This document shows positions 34,033 through 43,547 of a stretch of DNA of 64,000 bases, one piece after another. Made by a program: the position numbers and the translations under genes. Below the pieces are notes generated by a model. That model was given only the letters and a program-made list of their open reading frames with translations, was not told where the DNA came from and did no database searches. Position 1 is the stretch's first letter, and the number at the start of each line of letters is the position of its first letter. The stretch is from Parelaphostrongylus tenuis (taxonomy: Eukaryota > Nematoda > Chromadorea > Rhabditida > Metastrongylidae): assembly GCA_019055375.1 (NCBI GenBank), contig JAHQIW010004353.1, forward strand, positions 1 through 64,000, read 5' to 3'.

Positions 34033-37000
34033 GTGTGTTATGTCATTCATTTATGTTTTTCCATTCCCAGGAAAGCCACTGAAGTATCATTTAGTGTTTT
34101 GTTTTGCTAATAATAGGGTTGGGGAAAAAGTTCTGAGAAAATGCTCGTATAACATTTATTTATGCACCTATTACACCGGAACAAAGACGAAACTAATATA
34201 TATAATATAATAATAAGCATATGTATATAACTAATGTATAATATGACATAAAGTAATGAAAAGTAATATAATAAACTACGCCCCAAGGCAGATTGATGCG
34301 TTCACTTGCGACCTACGCATTTGTACCCAAAAGCCATTCATGCATTAACAACAACCTAATTTCTCGTTTGTCAACTTCGTCTCAAAAGAAGTAGATAAAT
34401 TATACACCAATCAACGCGGAAGACGACGGGCTTTCAAATGAGCTCAAAAACACAAAAAAGGCCGACACCCAAAAAAGTTACAAGCATTTTCAAAAAACTC
34501 ATTTCCGAACTTATTAACGTTGAAAAATAAGGCAAACAATGCAGTATATTTTCTAATCGGAATATCTATATATCGGTCTTCGAATACGTTGTCAACCTTC
34601 ACATTGGTCACTCCTATCTAAGGCATTTCGGAATTTCAATTTTTCGCAATTTTCTACGAAACATACCTACATATTGCTGATCATGCCGTTTTTTGGTAAG
34701 AAGAGGGGCTAAGGAGTTTATTGAGCTATATGATAGCTTTTACTTTATGTTCAAGGACAAATATGTTTTTTCCGGATTACTACTCCGTCTTTGTAGCTTT
34801 CTAAGTAATTTACTCATATATTTTATTCAAGTGCGGTAACTGCAAAGAATAACGCATTGGGAGCTACGGTTCACTTCATATTTGGCAAACGCTAACAGTC
34901 CAATCACATCTGTTTTTAAGATACGAATTGCAGATAAAGTTTCGATTTGAACATCACCGACTTTCGTGTCACATTCGTCCAAGGAAATCGTGCTTGTTTT
35001 TTATTGATCATTAGCAAGGCAAGAACCATCGCTTAATTGTGAGCATGTATTAGCATATAGATTCGGCTTTATTCAAAGTTTTTGTCTTCATGTAACTCGT
35101 TGAATCCTGGTTTAATCAGTCCCACCAGAACTTCTGTGGCAGCCGTGTTCCCTGGACGCACTTGGATTTTCATCGCAGGCAATCCTTAGTTTTGTGAATT
35201 AGAGGGACTGATTCCGAACCAAGTCTAGAAGCAATTTTGGAGCAATCTGTGCATCAATGACTGCGAACGTGGTCGAGCCACAATCCTTCTCATAGTCAGC
35301 TGTGTGAGCAACACTACGGTACCGGCCCCCTAAACATGAAACCATATATACGTTCCTAAATTGCTTAACTGCTAGTAGAATCGAGACAATTCCCCATTTT
35401 CGCTCAAACGTTTCTGTTCTTTCATTGTATCGAGGCGACTTTGTAAATTTATGAATTAACCAAATACAATCTGTTGCAGGTTTTTGATTTAACTATGAAA
35501 AGGTTCTCGTTGCAGAGTCGTATGACTATGTAAGTACAGAATCTCCTGATTTGATTGCTGTGAAAAATGCACTAGCACTGGCTGCAAACTAGCACAGTGG
35601 ACATCATCGTGAGTTTTGGTTTTTTTTTTCCAAACATAAAGGGTACTGTTCGGTTAATAGGAGACAAATGAGGAGCGATCTCATTTGTTGGGGCGAAATT
35701 TTCATAAGAGTGTTGGTAACCAACCATTTGAAAGCTGTGACTTCAATCTACAGTCCTTCGTCGCCGGTTTACAAGAATGCCTTTTTTGACGTTTCGCTAC
35801 AGAAGATTTCCCGCGTTGCAGACGCGCGAATTTCTCGCTGCACAGAGCTCCTTCTTTGAACTATTAATAACCAGTCGATAGTGTAATAGTTTTCTGATTC
35901 CAATGGTGCGCTGATATCTTGGAAAGACCGTATCTCTGGAACACGGCAGGTATGATAAGTTAAATTCGAATGTGTGAGCAAGGGGGTCTTCGGCCAATTC
36001 GCCAATTCACGTGCCTATGCGTGAGGCGCCCACATGAATTGCTGATGTGATACTTCTCTGTGCGTTCACATGCCCAATAAATTGACCAACGCGTCGTTGA
36101 ACGTGGCCGCCTCACGTGCGGGCACGTGAATTGGCCAAAGACACCCTTGCTCACTTGTGAGAATTCAACCTTTTCTACCTTCTCTGCTATTGAGAAACGG
36201 TCTTTTTGGGATATAAGCACAGAGTTGGGATCAGAAACGATTACGCTATCGAATGATTACAGATAGCCCAAGGAAATAGCTCTGTCTGGCGAGAAATGTA
36301 CGCGTGTGCTAAGCGAGAATCCTTCCGTAGCAGAACGTCAAAAAGCTTTTTCGAAAATTGGCGATGTTGTGCTGTAGCCTGAAGTCTCAGTTTTCTAATG
36401 GTTACTAACAGTTCTATGAAAAGTTCCTCTCCGGCGGATGAGATCGGTTTTTCATTTTTTCCCTCATAACCACTAAGAATCCCATGAAGTTCTGTCTTCT
36501 CTGTCGTTATTGTGTGTTCTTTCTTTCAGATAGCTTTCTTTCTCCTACTGATTCGAAATCTATTGACTTGCGCAGTTCGCAGCATTTTGAAACTATTGAA
36601 GAGAATGCTTCATTGAAGTCGTCACCGTATTCATCAAGGTCTCCACATTCACTTGAGTGGCACTACTTGAAGTTTTTATGTTATTATGAATATGTTCGAA
36701 AAGTTTGCTTTGTTCAGAAGTTCCATAAGCGTAAACGATACCACTGTAGAAGGGACAGAAGTCGAACGATCGTGTGAGACCGACTGTGCTGAAGAGAACG
36801 TCCAGAAAAGTTCGAACATAAATGAGAATCCATCGGCAGCAGACTCCGCAACCGTACCATGCTACGCATCATCTTTGCGATCTGCCTCCGTTACGATCTC
36901 TGAGATCACTGAGCTGAAACCATCTCAAACTTCTGCACTCGGACTACCAAAGAGGAGCTCAGTTCCGACGCTAAAATCTCATGATACTGATTACTCAGGC

Positions 37001-37917
37001 GGGGTTCTTAACTACGCACTCATTCAGGTTTGTTAACTTAGATGCTTTGCTCGACAATTCGATATTTAGACAAATGGTGGGTAATTAAAAGATAATTTTT
37101 GCTTTGAATTACGCTGCTTCATCAGTCCCCCAGTTCTGTAAAGTTATAGCACTGTTACTATAAGCGTCAAAAAAAACATTATTAATTAGAATTGTTATTA
37201 AGCGCTTTTAGCTGTGCTACGGTGCTACAAATATATATTCAAAATTGTTAAGTAATATGCAAAACTTTGAACATCGGACGGGATTCGAATCCGCATTTAA
37301 TCCTTTCCGTGGGACGCGTTGTTAATACATATATCCAGTGTTTGTAGTCGTGACTGGCTTCAATGCCGGTATCACCTTACCAGGCAAAACCGTTGACTGG
37401 TAAGGTGATGCCGGGTTGCTGACGACTGATACAATTGTGCTGCAGAAAGAGTGATAGCAGAACAAGCGCCGATAGTGTTGTGATTAACACGCGCCCCTGG
37501 AACGAGTGAAATCCTGGTTCGTATCCCACCGACGTTAGGAGTTCTGCATATCACTCAACAATATTGGATATATGATTGAAAATGTACTTGTATATTTGGA
37601 AGAATGTCTTTCCAATCCTTACATGATACACGCAGTTTGGTCCTAGGCCCCATTAACATTTAGAATCATAATATCTTTATACATCTGTTTGTTGCTCGAG
37701 TTGACGTCGAGTAATGAATGGAGATCTTATTTTTCTCAATATCAACACCACTCATTTACGTTTTCTTTAGGAAGCGGGGGCACAAATGGCAAATTTGCGT
37801 ACTGATACAAAGTGTGATGTTTCGGGTCGTTACCGTTCAAAGTCTGGAATTATATTTTCCCATAACACCGATGTTGGGAATTCTGTGCTCGAGTATGCCT
37901 CAATTAAACCTATCTGA
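33118..37917 (+). CDS. ist-1: IRS-like adaptor protein, 3' half of gene
   Basis: Seven exons were mapped: 33,118-33,276; 33,340-33,419; 33,593-33,754; 33,813-34,032; 36,530-36,638; 36,718-37,027; 37,771-37,917 (TGA at 37,915-37,917). All but one junction keep phase. The encoded tail is serine-rich and disordered, with IRS-style tyrosine sites: HLTSYICSEK (compare the NYICMGG site of vertebrate IRS-1), DDADHFVEIDFG, LNYALIQ, and a final VLEYASIKPI. DPRKRAFSLGSK resembles the RKR-type basophilic phosphosites of the family. IRS proteins dock PI3-kinase and other SH2 proteins downstream of the insulin receptor. The PH and PTB domains that would prove the call should lie upstream and were not found. 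Exon 4 (33,813-34,032) needs one extra base near AAA at 33,918-33,920, and the junction 33,419/33,593 is out of phase by one unless a longer exon ending at 33,450 is used. It converges with WDR35. The IRS assignment is an inference from tail motifs. Confidence 0.6.
35955..36175. repeat. Short foldback element in IRS-like intron
   Basis: Left arm GTGAGCAAGGGGGTCTTCGG, CCAATTCACGTGCC and GCGTGAGGCG. The right arm at about 36,105-36,160 is the complement (GCCGCCTCACGTGCGGGC, ACGTGAATTGGCCAAAGACA, CCCTTGCTCAC). Total about 220 bp with a short loop. A MITE-type hairpin in the large intron between exons 34,032 and 36,530. Confidence 0.65.
36530..37917 (+). CDS. ist-1: IRS-like gene, last three exons and stop
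   Basis: Exon 36,530-36,638 follows TTCTTTCAG and reads SFLSPTDSKSIDLRSSQ. Exon 36,718-37,027 follows TTGTTCAG, is 310 bases (1+103 codons), and runs from SSISVNDTTVEGTEVE to GGVLNYALIQ. Exon 37,771-37,917 follows TTTCTTTAG and reads EAGAQMANLRTDTKCDVSG onward to VLEYASIKPI then TGA. All three junctions keep frame. The two YxxI-type tyrosines near the end are candidate SH2 docking sites. Confidence 0.65.
37270..37345 (-). repeat. tRNA-like sequence, IRS-like intron
   Basis: The minus strand has a B-box GGATTCGAATCCCGTCC. Upstream sequence aligns with the tRNA-like copy at 1.51-1.59 kb through the anticodon-arm region (CACGGAAAGGATTAAATGCGG-type order). The A-box is degraded. Probably a member of a tRNA-derived repeat, not a working tRNA. 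Confidence 0.45.
37366..37414. repeat. 18-bp hairpin
   Basis: Arm CCGGTATCACCTTACCAG at 37,366-37,383 and its complement CTGGTAAGGTGATGCCGG at 37,397-37,414, with a 13-base loop. One mismatch, which would be a G-U pair in RNA. It lies in an intron of the IRS-like gene between two tRNA-like sequences. Confidence 0.7.
37440..37520 (+). repeat. tRNA-like sequence, plus strand
   Basis: Plus-strand order GATAGTGTTGTGATTAACAC (A-box-like with a D-arm), then CCTGGTTCGTATCCC (B-box). Related to the copies at 1.5 and 37.3 kb but in opposite orientation to its neighbour, so the two flank the 37,366 hairpin head to head. Confidence 0.4.
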
Positions 37918-38802
37918 CTGACATGAGTCTTTGGATGTTGTGATGTTTTTCGATTTTTCGGTTTTTTTACTTTGTTTTGAGACGTTGCTGAATTGCATTT
38001 TTGCAGTACTAAGCACTGGAGATGTTTTCAGTTTGGACATTTTTCTTCCAATATTTCACATACAATACAAACTGACGAGCATGTCTTTGTTTCGACATGT
38101 TCCTTATATTACTAAATACACTCACTACTATGTGTTGACTTTCAATCTTGTTTTTGCTCCAAGGCTATTTTAAGTTTCTTCAAGAGCAAAACTAACTTTG
38201 TTTTTTGATGAAATCTTAATTTATTTTTTTTCCGAAATTTCTCACCACTTCTGTCGCCTTATGTTGTTTTCGTAATTTTTCTTTATGTGTTCCTTTCTTT
38301 TCCGTCTTTTATCAACAATTCCTCGATATTTTGATGCTTTCCAATTTTCATGGAATATTCTAGATTTTTAAGAATTTCTCGCCATTATTTGTAGTGCGTC
38401 TGACCCTAATGACAATCGTGTATGTTTCCATCTAATACGAGATGATTCAACACATGAACAGAAACGTTATTGAGGGATAACTGTCTTCGCTATGTACATA
38501 TTGAAGCTGAGTAAAATATTTCGAAGTAAGATTGAAGATCGACTGAAGTATTATCACGACGGAAATACAATTTATGTCAATGATATGTTGCATGGAGGTG
38601 AAAACGCTGTATTGGAAAGTCCTATCGATAATAGACAATTTTGAGCTTGCGTTTAGGTACTCCGAGGAAACTAGAAAAAATGGTAGAACTAGGGAGGTTT
38701 AAGGCGTTTAGAACGGAATTATCAATCACGGAAATATGACTTCGAGGGAAGGTGAAGATTGGTGTAGTATTCGTGTGTGTATCGTCTAAACAGGTCGACT
38801 CT
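37918..38802. other. Convergent 3' intergenic region
   Basis: About 885 bases between the stop of the IRS-like gene (plus) and the stop of WDR35 (minus). T-rich, with several runs of T and a TTTATT word near 38,220 that could serve as a polyadenylation signal for the minus-strand gene. No coding stretch supported. Confidence 0.5.
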
Positions 38803-41800
38803 TCAGACTATCTGAGAGTGACAGAGGGGGCAGAATTTGTAGTTATGGATTTCCTCTTCATAGGCTCTCTGCTTGCAGATAGGGCAAAGCCAAATTGATA
38901 TGCGGTCATAGGTCGGCCACTAGCAATGCAGACAGGAAACTGAAAGAGCAGTATTATCGTGGAATCTCTAGATTACGCTAAATGTAATTTTGATATGGTG
39001 GCCAATACTATTTGAAGACAAAATATGTGTTCTCTAAGAGAAATAAGACAAGGTAACCTTAGTTTCGCAGTGAGGGCAACAAAACTCGTAATCTGGCACT
39101 GGTTTGTCGCATGTAATGCAGTTGACCATGTTGGCATAACTGTCCATCGGAGGATACCTAAAGTAATTCGATCACATTGTTCATTTCTTAAGAATATTCA
39201 CTAACCTGGTAAACAAGTCTAGCGCTAGCTTTTGGTAAGCTCTTCGTTCCTCTGAAGCGGGATCGGTCAGTGACTCTAGGCTCATGAATGCACGACTGCA
39301 CACAGTGAACTGCCGACAGGCACATGAAGACAATGCTGAATGATTCTACGAAATGTGAAGCCCTTAACGCTTTGGGTACGATAGGCCCATGGCGCTAGCC
39401 CCACCTCGCCGACGCGCGCGGTGGCGAGCAGTCCGTGGTGCTAGGTGGCTATGATAATGACCATTGAGAAGAGGGTTGCTGGCCCAATTCCCTTCCACAA
39501 CGCTTTACTGTGTTGATTAATACTGAAGGTTCTTGTAGAGACGTAATTGTTTTAGCAAAAAAAAGCAAGGTTGTCTAGTATTATACTGTTACTTGATACA
39601 AACGTAGGTCCTTGGGCTTTAAATAGAACCAAAGCTTAGGTCTCTCAAAACTGACCGCTGTGAAACTTTGTGGTAGGACATCAAATCAGCAACCTTCGGA
39701 TGACCGGCATCAGTAATCACTCGGCATCACGGACTGCTTGCCGCCGCGCGCGTTGCCGGGGCGCTGCTAAGCCGTGGGCGTGTCGTGGGCGAAGGGTTAA
39801 TTTTATATAGAAACCGAGAGATCAGTTATGACTCTATTTTTTTGTAGCTTACGTATTTGCAATTCAAGCCGCAGTCGGATAATGAAATATAATGATAGTA
39901 ATCGGCCATTCCGAACTTTGTTAAAGAATTAATCAGTAGATCCTTTCATTATCATTTGAGCCAACATGTCATGTGGTCTGCTAAGGGCTCTTGTACAGCC
40001 CGAGACACGTGTTTCGTCCTTACAGACTCATCAGCCGGGCAGAACCCGTCGTCTGTCGATCTTTTTATAGTCAGTTCTCTCGGGAGCGTTACACTCCTTA
40101 TAAGAGTTGTCGACGACGTACGTTTTACACTCTATGTCAAGCGAAATTTTCACCTAACACAGAGTGTTTTTGCACTCGATTGCTAGCTGGCTGGTATTTT
40201 TATCATATTATACTTTTCCTTCGAGTGGTTTATTAAGACCACGCTCAAATTTCAATAGATCCTTTCATTATTATTTGAGTCAACATGTCAGGTGGTCTGG
40301 TAAGAGCTCTTGTACAGCCCGAGACACGTGTTTCGTCCTTACAGACTCATCAGCCGGAACAGAACCCGTCGTCTGCCGATCTTTTTATAGTCAGTTCTCT
40401 CGGGAGCCTTACACTCCTTATAGAGCGTTATCGACGACGTACGCTTTACACTCTATGTCAAGTGAAACATTCACCTAACACAAAACGTACGTCGTCGATA
40501 ACGCTCTATAAGGAGTGTAACGCTTCCGAGAGAACTGACTATAAAAAGATCGGCAGACGACGGGTTCTGTTCGGCTGATGAGTCTGTAAGGACGAAACAC
40601 GTGTCTCGGGCTGTACAAGAGCCCTTACCAGACCTTATGACATGTTGGCTCAAATAATAATGAAAGGATCTATTGAAGTTTGAGCGTGGTCTTAATAAAC
40701 CACTCGAGGAAAAAGTAATCAGTTACAAACGAGCCTCTGGAATTCTTCAAGGTGCGTTTTTATTCTTGTTTGGTATTCATAAAAGACTTCTAGTGAGAAC
40801 TCAGAGTTGACCCTCACGGCTTTTATATCACTGTAGTGTTGATTTAGTCTTCGATAATGTAGATGACAGAGAAGAGAAACAATGCGTTGATAAATAGAAT
40901 AGAGAACTGGATCTGATATCCTTTTGTTTTTCAAAGGTTAACTATTTTGCTTTGCGTTTGCTATAGATTTCTTCGTTTTGAAATCTTTATGCCCTATAAG
41001 CGCAAAAGACGTCGATATTGTCGTCAGAAATGTATCCTTTGATGAGTTCCTTCTGAATAAGGTTAAAACGGTTCAATCAAAAGGTGTGAAAGTGTTTTAG
41101 ATGAGTGTTTAGAGCAATTAGCTAATATTAGGTCTTTTCATGAGTTTGGCAATAGAGCAATAAACACCTAATTATCAACCAGAAGTAATTGAGATTGCTC
41201 AATAAGACTATTCAAAGTATGCGCCATCAGCCTGAACAGATTTCTCTCGCCTCCTAGGCAACAAATCAATTACTGTGAAGAATTTTCTGAGCTTTCTTTT
41301 GGTACCGAAATTGTCCGTAATTGGCGCATCACTGCCGCTCAACGAAGCCTTTATCGCAATTTGCTGCTTTACAAATACGAATTGAGAAGCGTGGCACACA
41401 GACCGCCTTTGCGAACATCAACCGTTCAAAGGCTCAAGCGCCGTCATTAAAGCAATTGAAAAGGATCCAACCTCGACTACCAAAAGTTGGCCGACGATTT
41501 TGCCTGTAGTTATGCGACAATCAGCAGAATATCGAAGGCAGCAGGCAAGAAGTGAAAAAGGGTCGATGGATACCAGACGAGCAGCATGTACGGATAAATT
41601 TGGTATTAAGAAAAGGCTTGGAATTTTCTGCATAAGGCAGAATGTTTTGTTGCCTGAGAGATGGCAGAAATGTGTTTAGGCTTATGACGCATACCTTGAA
41701 GTGTTGATAAGCAATTTTGATTATTTAGGGTTAATGAATTTTAGTGCTTATTGCTCCAGTGCCAAAACTTAAGAGAAGACCTAATATTTTTATGTGTTTT

Positions 41801-43547
41801 ATGCAATTCACTTGTAGTGAGCAGTGCTGAGGAAAAGCTGTTCATTCTGAGATTATCGACCTTTTCGTCTCTTTCAAGAAATGAATCGAAATAGAGTGGT
41901 GGCAGTCCTAGCATGCTACACATTTTCAAACGGCAAATTCTCATAAAGGGGTTAACATAGCTCCACTGTTTGGCTTCCGTTCAGGTACATTGTTGCGCTT
42001 GGATACTCACCTGTGTTTTCGTGATTGTTGTAACGTGAGTACACGAGCTATTAATCAAATAGAGAATTTGTTTAAACAGAAAGGTTTTTATCTAGCAGGT
42101 TGTCCTGACAGTGGTCAGTAATGATCTTCACCTTAATCTCTCATTTGAAATTCATAGATAGATCCAACTTTGTGGTAACTAACTGCCATGTATATTAAGG
42201 AAAATCTTCGACAGGCTGTCATCATTGTACATTTCTTTCCAAATCAGATATTTCATTCCTATTAGAGGAACGTGGCGGTTTTTCTATAGAACTTTTATAG
42301 CAGTGTTTTTGATGTGTAACTAGTATCCAGAAACGCTGAGTGATCGAAACTGTAAAACTGAGGTGAGCTGAACTTCAGTTTTCTCTATAACGAGGGCGTG
42401 TGCTAAGCACTAAACAACCTGTTGATGATTCTTTAGTAGCAGCTTCGATGCTTTATATGAAATGATAACAAAGCAAGGGCTTCGGCAGGGCAGTGGCTAC
42501 CAGGGACCATCGGCAAGGGTGGAAAAAGGGTCTTACTCCCTTCTGAAGTTGAGAGTTCATAATATCATTAGAATCCGTGGAAATGAAGATGTTCGAAGAA
42601 ATTCAGGAAAATAGTCCATGACAAATGTGTTGGTTATTGGTTCAAAAATGTTTTTCATTTCACTTCGGCGAGTCGTCTTTCCCAAGTAGTTTTCCTCCTC
42701 TTAGTGGCTGGAAAGTGTTCCTGGGTGCCGGAGTGCCTATCGCAGCATGGGGATTACACTCCTTTCCCCTCCCCCTCCTTCCCCGTAACAGGGCCACCTA
42801 AGCTGCAAAGAATTCCGACTTTTCCACACAAAAGTCCAGCTAAGAGTAAACCGCACCAGGATTGACTACCGTCCTAGTAGCCATTAGTCGCAAATCCAGC
42901 GACAGCTCTGATGTGGTGTCGATCTGAGGAAGCTCCGGCTACACTTAGCTCGGACTCCAGGGAGCAAAATAATTGAACTCCGCACGGATTCTCCATGCTG
43001 GGGCCCGCACTATCAATGAAGACGGACCGTTCAAGTATCTAAGTTTCCATAATAGTCGTCCATCAATGTACTACTGTAGCAGAAGAGGTTTTATTGCAAT
43101 GTCACCGCTGAGTAAGTGGAAAAATCTAGTCACCATAGTAATCAGGGAAACGTGCATATAACTTGTGTTTTCTAGGTCTGTATAATGTCATTAAATGTAT
43201 GGCTACCTTTGCTGATTCATAGGCCACTTACCGAGCAACGAATGTATCTCGATGGGATCAATGTACGCCTCGAAGTGAGTGAGATATAAACTTGTCTTCA
43301 TGGCTCCGCTATGATCACCTACATATATCTAGATTAGGTGTCCTTGAAATAGTTGGAGAAAATGCAAATAACCGCTTTATTGGAGTCACTGCAAGGAACA
43401 ACTATCCCACCTGCGAATAGCTGACGTTGAGCGAGAATCATGAAATGATACGCTAACGCTGCTGTCCATGTTTCTCTCAATCATTCTGCTGTCCTCCAAT
43501 GAAAGTTTTTTATCACCTTCTAGCAATTCGTTCAGAGCAATACTAGT
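38803..43547 (-). CDS. ifta-1: WDR35 exons, C-terminal helices and Cys-rich tail
   Basis: Exon 43,411-43,547 reads [26 protein letters not shown] and, after a one-base shift, [19 protein letters not shown]. Exon 43,232-43,318 reads [20 protein letters not shown]. Exon 39,206-39,335 reads [17 protein letters not shown]. Exon 39,058-39,157 reads [19 protein letters not shown]. Exon 38,803-38,939 reads [19 protein letters not shown] and [10 protein letters not shown], then TGA. The paired CxxC motifs suggest metal binding, as in the family. The 3.9-kb intron between 43,232 and 39,335 holds a MITE, a family A palindrome, a mariner-derived element and a retroelement 5' region. Confidence 0.93.

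Noticed and set aside
39956..40653. Several open frames of 60-104 codons in both strands
   Set aside because: They fall entirely within family A repeat copies and repeat the same non-conserved peptide.
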